Below are positions 10,425 through 22,300 of a stretch of 27,615 bases of DNA, in pieces. Origin of the DNA: Paramacrobiotus richtersi (lineage: Eukaryota > Tardigrada > Eutardigrada > Parachela > Macrobiotidae); assembly GCA_034698045.1 (NCBI GenBank), contig JAQGAU010000473.1, forward strand, positions 1 to 27,615, in the 5' to 3' direction. Under the pieces are notes generated by a model. It did not search any database and was not told the DNA's origin. It was given only the letters and a program-made list of their open reading frames with translations. The position numbers and the translations under genes are program-made. The number at the start of each line of letters is the position of its first letter. The stretch's first letter is position 1.

Positions 10425-11072
10425 CTGGATCGACACCCAGTCAGTGTGTCGCGTTCATCTTCGCGTTATTGGCTTGACGCACACTTCGAGGACGCTGGAT
10501 AACCAGAGATTTTCGGGAAATCTTACTACGGCGCTTCTTCGGTTTCGGCACATCGGAGTGATCCTTTTCCATGCGAGCGACGTTTTCTCCGTGGCCGATA
10601 CTGCCAGCACCCGAAGGTTTCCCACTATCGATGCTGGAATTCTCTTGAGTCTCCGTTGGCTTGGGAAGCGGTACAGGATCAGACCCGCGATTACCACGTT
10701 TCGGATAGCGTCCTTTTGGTCTACAACGACGGCAAAAATGTAACAGTGATGTACAGTAAAGCCCGGTAGGCAGAAGTTTCAACCACTTTCATGTTCTCGA
10801 TAAGGTACACTAGCTATCACCTTCGATTCGAGCACTATCAAAGTCGCAGCTTACACTGTTTCAGCTTCTTCCACAGAATCTCCATCAGGAAATACACGAT
10901 TTCGGAGATTGTATTCTTTCATACGTTGCCGGACACCAGCCTTTTTCGCCACACGCAGCAGTAGCGAGTGATACTTTGTCCTTTCCGGTTTGTGCTTAAT
11001 TTTTTTGTGTCGATGATAATACACTACGGCATAAATGTATGTTGCAATAATCGTCCCATGGCCATGTTCAGG
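9996..11072 (-). CDS. Putative single-pass membrane protein, 3' exons (partial)
   Basis: Three minus-strand segments join in phase: 11072-10855, 10720-10483 and 10424-9996. The first encodes a membrane segment (GTIIATYIYAVVYY) followed directly by a strongly basic stretch (HRHKKIKHK), as expected for a membrane anchor and cytosolic tail. The second is polar and disordered-looking, with PKPKKRRSKISRKS. The third is acidic and tryptophan-rich (GTWNDWDDDEKINAARWFG). The last junction is a proposed 58-nt intron with a weak donor (AGT|GTGCGT). Without it the protein would stop at a TGA near 10447. The extracellular and signal-peptide part should lie upstream of 11072 and was not identified. I do not recognise the family. 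No ATG is assigned because the first exon here starts at a splice acceptor (TCGTATAG|CCT). Confidence 0.4.
10483..10720 (-). CDS. Putative membrane-protein exon B: basic disordered tail
   Basis: The acceptor CGTTGTAG|ACC restores the frame from phase 2. The donor is proposed at GT 10482-10481. It is rich in Pro, Ser, Lys and Arg with no fold recognisable. Confidence 0.4.
10855..11072 (-). CDS. Putative membrane-protein exon A: membrane segment
   Basis: 218 nt, phase 0 in and phase 2 out. Acceptor TATCGTATAG at 11073, donor AACAGT|GTAAGC with GT at 10854-10853. It encodes the membrane helix and a basic tail that includes VAKKAGVRQRMKEYNLRNR. Confidence 0.45.
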
Positions 11073-13247
11073 CTATACGATAAATCAGCTACACCCGGCC
11101 CGATGGTGTGGTATGCCGGTATATGAATACACGACAGAGGATCATATCTATATGTTCATCATATCCATTACAGTGTGTGTGTAACAATAAACTGATGATT
11201 ACACTGTGTCATAACTATATAGTATTATGTATTTCGGCTTTTAATAATTTGTGCTTTTTGAACAATGGAAAATAACGAATAAAAAACAAACATGATTCTC
11301 AACAAATAACAATGTTTGACTTTGGTTGGGTAAAAGAAGTATCCGCGGCGCAAGACATGGCCTTTGTTTCCTGTGCCATCATCCCATGTATCCCGATTTT
11401 GATGAAGTATCACAAGGAAAGCGTATCCGATCTTCGGTTAAATGCGATGCATTATGTAAAGATGGCTGCTGCTTGCGGCAACCTAAACGTAGACACATAT
11501 CGTATCATATACTATTTTGTATTTACTTTCCTGCTTATACTTATAATTTTTATCGCGTAGGCAGGTACTGTACAGTCTGTACTACATAACCCAGAACTAA
11601 CTAGGAAAACGTTTACATAAGTTATGGCCAGTGAAATACATGTTACCAACATCATCAGAAACGGATAAGTGACTAACAAGTGACATTAACCAAAAGAAAA
11701 GAAGTCAAAGAGATGCCGGCCTTTTGATATAATCTACAAACACAACTGTAGGTAGGTCGAGTCTTTTGCCCCCACGGTCAACAGTCTCAACACATTAAAG
11801 ATTTGTACTAAAGCTTGAATTAACTACTACGAAAGATACAAAATCTAGATACCAGACATATGCTCTTTTACTTTTCTATTATTTCTCTTTTTTTTATCAT
11901 GAATATAACAAGGTAAAACCTATGACGTAACGAAGACGTTGTTAGATACGTATACGGCACCAACAAACGCGCAAAGTTCTTTCTATTCCAGACACCATGG
12001 GGATGTCAGAACGGATTCGTACCTCTAATATCATCATCGCGTCCGATCAAAGAATGAACCTCTTCCACAGGAAACACTTCTGGTCAAGTTTTGGTGCGGA
12101 CACCGCCACTCATTGTCGCCGGTCGAACACGGCATGAACTCGGGAAACAGCATGAATGTGGGAAGATACCGCGGCATTTTATTCTCGCGAAACTTCTTTA
12201 CTATCGTTAACAGCGAAAACAATCGAAAGGCAAATTCTCCCGATTGTGCAACTAAAAGCGTGTTAAAGTGTTTGGTATATACAGTACAAATTCTTTCAAT
12301 ATTTATAGAAATCGGAATGTTTTCTTGACTGACACTGGCTGGAAATGATTATACGGTTTACATCATAAATTTAACCGCAGTGTCTGTCAGCCCGGAGCAA
12401 TGGACACCAACGGACGCTTCCGTCTTCCGCATTCATTATCACGTCATGCTGTATTCTGTACAACTACCGGTATAGCGTAACACATGGCACATGGATGATT
12501 TGGCCCAGTGAAGATGCGGAAGACATTTTAATTTGATCGACTTTTAATTCCGAGTACTAAGCCGCGACATGTTCGCGAGACATTGTGGGACCAAAAACTT
12601 GTTTATTGCACAATTGTATTTTTTATTAAGTAATTCGCATGTACAGTACGTAAACATCCATATTTACATTTGACATAATTGTATTTATTTACCGGTATTT
12701 ATTAAATCCAATATTAACAAACAAAACATCAATAGTAACAAAATAAAATAATGTGAACATCAATATTAATATTTCACATAATTGTATTTATTAACTTGTA
12801 TTTATTAATTTTTATTAATTATTTATTATACTTATTAATTGTATTTATTAATTATGTATTGTGCTTATTTAATCATTGTATATTTATTTACGGTATTTAT
12901 TTATTATATTTACTTATTGTATTTATTTATTGCACTTATTTATTTATTTTATTTATTTAATGTATTTATTTATTGCACTCATTTATTGTATTTTATTCAC
13001 TGCCACATTGTACACCAATAATCATCTAAACATAAAATAAAATGAACCAATAATCATGTATTTCTTCGAGGCGCATTATTGCTAATAACAAGCTAATACT
13101 ACTTAATTGACAAAACAACGGAGATTCGCGAAAAAATAGAGTAGTTGAAGAAATAAAACGATAACGGTTTCAACTAGCCATAAAAACGCGGACAATGCAA
13201 TACAACGCGGTTGGAAATTTAAAATATATAAAAATTGTAAAAACAAT
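11073..13247. other. Mostly unassigned region with AT-rich tract
   Basis: It may hold the missing 5' exons of the putative membrane protein. Minus-strand open segments near 11386-11487 and 12034-12222 have cysteines and look protein-like, but I could not join them in phase. The right part (12656-13003) is low-complexity. The ATPase gene ends at 13248. Confidence 0.4.
12656..13003. repeat. AT-rich degenerate TATTTATTTATTG repeats
   Basis: Long run of overlapping TTTATT, TATTA and ATTG units with drift. On the minus strand it supplies many AATAAA words. The first, at 12997-12992, lies about 250 nt beyond the ATPase stop and could serve as its poly(A) signal. Confidence 0.75.
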
Positions 13248-13368
13248 TCAGACATAAAGATTCCAGTCGGCCCACGATCCGGGAAAGTGGCGAATGACCA
13301 AACGGCGCAGTTCATCGTAGACGACGAGATACACTGCGAAGGGAGTGACAGCAAACACCCAGGGAAAC
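13248..13368 (-). CDS. ATPase exon 15: TM10 and C-terminus
   Basis: 121 nt. [20 protein letters not shown] is TM10, then [12 protein letters not shown] as in the family, ending ADWNLYV. The usual C-terminal KETYY, which affects Na+ affinity, is replaced. Stop TGA at 13250-13248. Confidence 0.93.
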
Positions 13369-16300
13369 CTGCAGAAAATTCGAGGTCAAACACGTTGCGA
13401 TGAATCGGGATTTTATCTCCCATGACATTTCGCCAAAATGTTAATATAAACTACCTAATATTTCAAAATAACTTTTTAATTTGTAATTTAGTTAGTGTAA
13501 CAAAGTTTTTTCATTTTCACAAGTAACCGTGAATTTATTTAACACATTTTTCTATTATTAATAATTAATCTAGTTCATTTAATTTAATTTTGTATTAATT
13601 AACTAGTCGGCTAACCACATATCACTTATCATGCATTTGTTTAAATTATTGTAATAAATCAATATTTGTATCTTATTTTGGACTCCCGCGTGTAACAGAT
13701 TAAGACAATATTTACACAATGTATAAAACAATTGCAAACGATTAAAAACATGACGACGATGAGAAATATGTGGAATTCTACAATAATATGTTTGTAAGTG
13801 CGTACCACATAGATCCATAACCCAGAGCATCCTGTAGATACGGGGTATAGACGCAAAAACAAGCCAACGCCAGTTCGAACATCCAGGCAAACGGCACGTG
13901 TTTGTTGCTGCAAATATAGACAATCAATAATGACAGAATTAAAAACAACACACATAAAAAACAGTTATCAAAATCCAGTTAAAGGGCTAAACATGACTAA
14001 TTGTCCAATAGCAAAAAAATTAATTTTAACAAAACATTAAAGAATTAATAAATAAAGTAAATTACAAGTATTCAGAGTTTTTGTACTGATGTCAGTACGA
14101 CACTGTTAAACAAACCGCCTAGCGTACCTGAGGGGCTTTTGAAAGACGGACACACGCCGGCAACGACGGACGAGTAAATGCACGATATTCTGCAGCACCA
14201 CCGCAATGAAGAAGGCCGACTGTACATTGTGCTCCAGGTTTTTCCGTTGCGCGAAATTCTGTGCAGACAATTATTCGTATTATGGCTCCGCTTCTTCTCA
14301 TTGATTTTCCTAATTGTATTTCTACCAGCAAAAGTTTACACGGAGTGAAGTCACATTATGCTAACTGTCCAATACAGAGGAGAAACATTTACACGACTGT
14401 GGAAAATTGTTTTGGAAAGGTGATATACTTCATTGCGTGCGTTTCATCGTAGGCGACGACGGATTACTATTTACAGCTTTGTTTACATAAAAATATAATA
14501 AACTTAAATCTAAACTGCGCAAACGCGGAATCTAAACATTCAGCTTTTTAAAAAAATAATTCTAAATTTCGCAGCTTATAAATGTGAACCGAAACTTTAT
14601 AAGTTTCGGTGTGTTTGCCTTGGTTTACCACATCCACGTTTCTACAGGTTGAAGAGATAAACGAACACGGCCAATCACTAACAGGCAGCTAATATTGCAT
14701 TTCATGACATTTCTTTTGGATTTTTTGAATTTACTTTTTTTGGTTGATTTCTGAATTATTTTTTTTAAAATTAATTTTTTTAAATACATTTTTGATTAAC
14801 GAAATAAAATTATTATATGAAGAACGAGTAAGTGTAAAAAGGCATTGGCAACTTATATAAATCTTAAAATTTTAAAATGGAAGATGCATTTAACTGCGCA
14901 TTTCAATACGGTTATTCAATATTCTTTCTATTTGTACTTATCCTAACAATTTATCGAACAAGGATAATTTCGTTATTTTGACATTGTCATATGCTCACCC
15001 ATTCCTGTCCATAAGAATCCCGGAGATCATTGACCGCGGCATTCTCCCAGTCATCCCGCAGACCCAGCAGCCGTCCGGGGAGGAAGCCCTGCGTCGCGTA
15101 GATGACAAAGTAGACGTAAAACGCCCCGACACTCTCAATGATCCCGATCTGTCCGTACACGGCCTGCACCAGGTTGCCGGTGATGAGACGCTCGGCGGGT
15201 GGACGTGGCGGTAGTTTCATCGTGTCGCTTTCGGCTGGCTCGTGGGCCAAGGACACGGCCGGATACTACACAAGGAAAATTTGAGTTGTGGTTATTCTTT
15301 CTAATGGAATGCGTGTGTACGCATGTTATACCACGATACACCAACAAAAATCACCCGTGAATGTGATGCGCTGCTGTTACTATGTTATGGTTGTTTCAAC
15401 CAGTCTAAACAATAAAATTTAATACGAGCATTTATTTTAGTTTAAACTGAAAAATGATAAGTAGACACTGTCTTTAGTTGGAAAAAAATGTTGGTAATTA
15501 ACTCTTAGTTGTACGTACATGATTCGGCATTAAAATCAACGATGAAACCCTTGTGCTGTGCCAATACACTACGACCTCACTGTAACTCTATTTCGCTATG
15601 TGTGTTGGCAATCGCCATCATTGTGAACAGCGGCGAATGCTCCTTATTGTTCAAGTTCTGCCACAGACTCACACAGTACATGAGAAAAATGCTCGATATA
15701 ATTCCGAACGCTGGCTGATATAAACGGCAGTTACAAGGAAATAGACGACATTTGATTTCTAACTCAAATTAATACGAAATTACGATGCTATAAAATTCTT
15801 TTGGGTTGTCTTTTATTTATCTACTGATTTAATTCGGATTCGAAATGTATAATGGAATAAATCTTCCGACTGACGTTTAATAAACCATATTTTTACGTTT
15901 CAATAATAGTGTTTACGATCCCATATAATCCGTGAAAAATCAACAATATATCATGCTTTTGTGCTGCTTGTATAATCACAAAATCACTTTTTTAAAAGTT
16001 TGTTGCAAACTTGGAAAATTTCTGGAAAGGAAGAGCCACAGATGCTTATGATGTTGATGATTCGATACTCGGAACGATGATGAAAATTATTGATATCAAT
16101 TAGAACAATTCGTTAACCGATACGAACATGTAGCAAACGCAATGGCATTCCGTACGATACACACATTCTTACCAAATCCGTGGCACAGTTGAGGAGCAGC
16201 ATGGAGATGGTGTACAATCCCAGCGGGATATTCAGGACCAGATACAGGATGATGGGCGCGGCCTCGGGGATATCGGTGGTCATGGCGTAGCAGCAGGTCT

Positions 16301-19300
16301 TTTTGATATTGTCAAAAATCAAACGTCCTACAAAACCAGGTTCCCAATGTCAATTAACAAGTATACAACCCACAAGTCTCAGGAAAATCTCAAAACAGAG
16401 CGTAACAGATATGTTAGAGCTAAAATATATTGTAATCGGTTATATCATGTCAGATTCCCCAGACAAAACGTCACTTGTTAGACATTTAGAATCAAACTCG
16501 ATCACATAATTTTAGGAATATATAACGACATTTAATGAGCTTTCAGTGTTGTGTTACCTTCTTCGATGCCGTTAATGATGGAGGCAAAATTGTCATCCAT
16601 CAGAACCAGATCCGCGGCTTCCACGCTCACATCGTTTCCGGTCAGACCCATAGCCACGCCTACCCATGGACAGTAACAGATTCGTTACGTAAATCCAGCA
16701 GTATGACAAGCGGTGAATTTCAACACACCCTTGTTCTAACTTAGACTTTTACAGTTAATAATTAACACAAAACAATAATTTAACAATAAACTCAACATAA
16801 TCAATGACTACTTCTACTAATAATAATACTTGATAAAAATAAATAACACGTTAATTATATGTTACGAAGCAACATTAAAACATGCAGGAATAACGGAAGA
16901 AGACGTCCAAAACATAGTATACAAAATGCCAAGTGTAAAGCTACTTTTGGATTCTTGTTTAACTCAAGCCTCTGTTCTACGATTATTCCAATAAGAAACA
17001 CATCAATTTCCACGGTAAAGAAATGTACAGCGTTTAAATGGATAAGTGCAATAAGAACGCGATAAAAATTGTTTGAAGGAAGCAAAAACAGTACCAATAG
17101 ACCATCAAATACAGACTGAGAAAAGAAAACAAGTACTTAATAAATAACCATAACTTAATAGCAACTTTTTTCGAAATTTTCAAAGAAAAATCATTACTAC
17201 ATCCATTCTGAACTGTTACAATAATAATAACTCAAATACGTATCGCAACGCGTCTTTTTAAACTAAACCAAGTTTAACCAACCCACCGATATTGGCCTTC
17301 TTCAGCGCCGGCGCATCATTGACCCCGTCCCCGGTAACGGCCACAATGGCCCCGGTACTCTGACAGGCCTCGACAATTTGCAGTTTCTGCTGTGGGGAGG
17401 TGCGGGCAAAGACAATCTCCCGGTAGGACAGCAGGATATTGGCTAGGTCTTGTTGTGACAGCTCCTCCAACTGGGCACCATGGAGGACCGCCGCCTGGGC
17501 CTCCCCGGGCTGGATGGCCTCGGCGTCCACATCCTGCTGCAGCGCCAACTCCTCCACGGTGTAGGAACCGGCGGAGATGATGCCGACACGCCGGGCAATG
17601 GCCGCCGCCGTTACCGGGTGGTCCCCGGTGACCATGATCACGCGGACGCCGGCGCTGCGACATTTGGAGACGGCGTCGGGGACGGTGGCGCGGGGAGGAT
17701 CCTATAATATGTGCACCGTATATTCCGGGACACCTCCGGTCCAATCACTGTTTTACAATTGAAAACACGTTTGTTCAAGTTTAAAATGACATCCGTTGCG
17801 GATTTTATGACTACATTTAATTTTTAAAAACTAATATTTAAATAAATAATTTTTAAAATTACGTAGCGCAATGATTAGATTTTCTTACGTATATAAAATG
17901 ATTGCGTTCTGATTTATTACAGATGGACTACGTACGTTTTCAACCAATTTTACCGTCTGTGGTTCCAAATTGTAAACTTGAAAAGAATTTTTAAATCAGT
18001 TTTACCGTTTCCCGATTATGTCTAGACCTTAAAGTTTGTTCAAAGATCATCGCCGCACATAGGCAAACTTCTAACAACGAAATTGAGCGATTACTTACCA
18101 GCATGGACATTAGTCCAAGGAACCGCATCCCCTCCAGCGGGAAATTCTTCTTCTCCACATCAAACTCAAACCCCTCCGGGAACTCCTTCTCATCCAGCAC
18201 ACAGTCACAAAACCCAATCACCCGCTCCCCCAAATGCCCCAGTTCATTATACGTCTCCTGGAACTTATCCTCCCACTTCTTCCCCCACGCCTCCGTCCGT
18301 CCATCGATCAGCACACTCTCACAACGCGACACAATCACCTCCGGAGCGCCCTTCATCACCACGACATGCCGGTCACCCGTCCGGTGCACCGAGGCCTGGA
18401 ACTTGACCATGGAGTTGAAGGGGATCTCGGCAAGCGGGGGACTCTGTTCCCGGTACTCGGGCGCGCGGTCCCCGGTGATCAGGGTCAGAAACTTCAAGAT
18501 GGCCGTCTCCGACGCGTCGCCCTCGACTTCCCGTTGAAGGATGGGCGTGTCGGCCTTGGGATCTCTGAATTTGGCGCGCAGACACAGCGCCGCGGCTTGG
18601 ATCAGATTCGGCATGCTTGGCGTTTCGTTTTGAAACTCTTTAGCTGCGAAAAAGCGGTTTAATGTGGTTTTTATTGGTTTCACCGGGGAGTTCTTACCGG
18701 TGTCCGCCTGGGTGGTGGTCTCGTTGGTGACGAGGGTATCGTCAACCCACACATGGGAGATGGTCATGCGGTTCTGGGTTAACGTCCCGGTTTTGTCGGA
18801 ACAGATGATCGAACATGATCCCAGTGTTTCCACCGCTTCGAGTTTCTTGATTAGGCAGTTCTTCTTGGATAGACGTTTGGCGGCTAGGCTTAACATTGCC
18901 TGTACGAAAAATGAACAGGTTTTAAGTTACTGGTAAGAAATCGTAAATTTATCATGTGCTAACATTTTTTTAAATATTTTTAGAATATTTCTACAATTTA
19001 TTAATTACTTTCAAATATTTTACAAATGTACTCGTAGATCTTTATCAGCAGTTCTTCTTGGATAGATTTTTGGCGGCCAGCTTAACACTGCCTGTACAAA
19101 ACATGAAATAAAATAATCAAATAAAACTAAATAATATGACAAAACTAAATCTACCAAGAATATCGAAATCAAACGAAACTACTACTGAACAATAGTTGAT
19201 AGTGAAAAGCGCAAAGAAACACAAATAGATATATACTACAAAATATACCGAGAATTTTCGTAGTTACGTAGCATAAGGATAGAACGAAAAGTCCCAAATT

Positions 19301-22300
19301 TTCTGGTGTAACAATGGCGTAGGTTTCCTCGTACATACCGTGACCATGATCAGCAGTCCTCCGGGAAGATTGCCCGCCATCAGCCCAATGGACAGCGTGA
19401 CCACCATCAGCCAATCAATGCCCATGGCGAACGCGGCAATGATATAGAGAGATCCCATGATCAAGGCAATGGCGGTGATAATGTTGACGCAGTGCTGGAT
19501 TTCCAGGGCGATGGGCGTCGGCTGGCTGCCCACGCCGGACGTCAGCTTGGCGATACGCCCCATGAAGGTGTGGTCGCCGGTTTTGATCACAATTGCCGTC
19601 CCGGATCCTATGTTCACAAATGTACAGATGAACATTTAATAAAATATACAAAATTAGAATTATATAAATTATATTATTTTAAGAAAATATAAAAAAATAA
19701 AATAAACCAAAACCATAAAATTTAATGATTAGAATTGTGCAAACAATATAAGAAAATAAGGAAAGAGTAATAATAAAAATTAAAGTAAATCATAGTTTTA
19801 CCCATATTCAGAATTATTCAACAATGGAAGAGCGGAAAGAAACTGTCTGTGTAATTATGAAAATCCGCGAATAACGTACCTTCCACCGCATGCGTGGTGT
19901 AAAACAAAAGATTGGGCGATTCCAGTGGATTTTCTTGGGAATCGGTGTTACGAGTCTGTGGCTCGTTTTCGCCGGTTAGCGCGGAATTATCAACCTATCA
20001 AAACAATATAATTAATAATTATATCTATTATAATTATTATATTCATATATATGTATATATATAATTTTATTACCAGCATGATATGGTAAGCTGCAACACA
20101 GGAATGAAAGGATGGCAAGCCAGCACGGATAAATAAAAGGGGTATTAAGAAATTACACTCAATTTTTCCTTCATTTTTTGTTGCTGCATCAATCAAAGCA
20201 CATGACATTTAGTATATAATTGTACAGTGCACCGTCAAATTGAATTATTTTGTGTTACGCAGTATATTGATTGTGTTATTTTGTTTCGAAGTCTATTGTG
20301 TTATTTTTTTTACGAAGTCAGTTGTGTTATTTTATTTACGAAATATATTGTGTTATTTTATTTACGAAGTACATTGTGTTATTTATTTACGAGTACAATG
20401 CATTATTTTATTTTCTGAAATCTTCAAAAAAAATTTTTAATTCGTTGCAAAATTTCAGAAGCTCATAGCTGTTCAGGACTGAGAGTGTTCAGAACGACAA
20501 TATAATTTCTGGACATTAGAATTATAATATCGATGCTTCAGCTGCTACAAAAATTAAACAACATTGCAGCTTGGTTGTGACGTTTGTAGATGCGTTGCTG
20601 TCTTGGTAATTTCGGCGAAACTCATAGAATTCGCCTGAGGTCAAGAGCAAATTCATTGGCACAATAATAATACATAATGACTAGACGTGCAACTTTTCAG
20701 TAAGAAAAACACGCTGGTAAGATTTCTACTTGTTCTGGTACCGTAGTGCATATACGGTAAAACGCGGTATGTAAATCTTCGCAGAAAATCAACTGCTAAC
20801 GTACACGGAAAATAATTAAACGGAAAAAAACCTGAAAAACACTTGGCAGGAAAAACTACCAAAACAAAAGCAAAAAATTAACCAAAGAGTAAAGCGGGAA
20901 ATTGACAAGTATGCCAAACCAGATAAATATCAAAAAGCTATAAATTTATACCTTATAAAATATTTATGTTTTATAAATTTATTCTTAATCTTTTTTTATT
21001 TATTTACTTATAATTTGTAGTGCTTAAGTAATAAGTTAATAACCGATAAATCACCATTTCACCAAAGTTACTCAAAAGAAAATAATCCCCGATAAAGGGC
21101 AAGAGCAAGCACAAGAACCAGTAACCAAAAATAAAAAAACAATAAAAAATTTAAGAGATTCATAAAAAACCGAATTAAGCTAAAAATATAAATTGACGAA
21201 GCATAATCAAAGAGAACGGTCAAGTAAACGATAAAAAAGGGACAAAATAAAAACTGCAATTCAAATAACACCAGTCGGTTAATATGGTAAAAACAGCTGA
21301 ACCCACCTTTATTGCGGAATATTTGATGACGCGCAAATCAGCCGGAATCGCCTGGCCCGCGGCGACCTGGACAATGTCCCCAACGACCAACTTCTCCGCC
21401 CCCATATCCTGCCACTCTCCATCCCGCAACACTCGGGCGTGTCGGGGTGTCATTTTCGTGAAACTCTCCATGATCTTCTCCGAGCGGTTGGTTTGCCAGT
21501 AGGAGAAACTCCCGGTCAGCAGCATGACAAAGGTCAGCACGATAAAGACGTACATCTATGCAATAGCACATTAAATTAACATAACATATTATCAAAGCGT
21601 ATATATAAATATTATTTGTGATATTGTTTTATGATGCATGTAGTTGTCTTGTGCGCAAACGCTCGTAATGCTATGGGAGGAATGAAGAGTAAAAAAAAAT
21701 TTTTATGATGAGAATTACAATAATATTACTATGACATATATGTGATATTATTTCATTGTTATTGCAATATATATATTTCATTAATATTTCATATTTATTA
21801 CTATTTACATAATTAAATACATTATTGTTTATGATTATTACAGAATAAATTTTATTAATTTATTAGCATAATACCTAGCTCCGATATAGCTTTGCTGCTT
21901 TTGCTCGCTGTTTATATCTCTACTGCATTTTTTCGTTTAATTTTTCTTATTTTTCAAATACAAGATAAATTCACTGTTTACCGCTTAAACTCGCCACATT
22001 CTGCTTTCAGTCAGAAACGACAGTATCAGTTTTTACTTATTATTCTTTGTTGAACCTACATTGTCCATAACGGGCACACCATCCCTGAACTGCATAAAGT
22101 AGGCAATCAAGGAGGCCAGCGCCGCCGCTAACATAAGTGGGCCAAATCCGGAAAAGGTGGCTTTCAGCCACTTCACGATTTCTGCATCCTGCACCGGCGG
22201 TGATAAGGCATTCGGCCCCGACTTCACCAGCCGGACTGCAGCCTCCGTACTGCTTAGACCCTGTACAAAAAAGGATATTTTTTTTGCTGTAAAAAAAGAT

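Noticed and set aside
10285-10743. 152-codon plus-strand frame
   Set aside because: Antisense to the splice-consistent minus-strand exons; its composition is typical of a shadow frame.
11312-11589. Plus-strand frames ending in a hydrophobic segment
   Set aside because: The hydrophobic end comes from AT-rich sequence, there is no known family, and minus-strand readings of the same DNA look equally plausible.
12034-12222. Minus-strand cysteine-containing frame as a 5' exon of the membrane protein
   Set aside because: Protein-like, but I could not find a donor that joins it in phase to the exon at 11072.
18083-18662. Long Pro/Ser-rich plus-strand frames opposite the ATPase
   Set aside because: Shadows of the GC-rich ATPase exons; the minus strand is clearly the coding strand.
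20227-20468. Short plus-strand hydrophobic frames
   Set aside because: They are produced by the 26-bp minisatellite.
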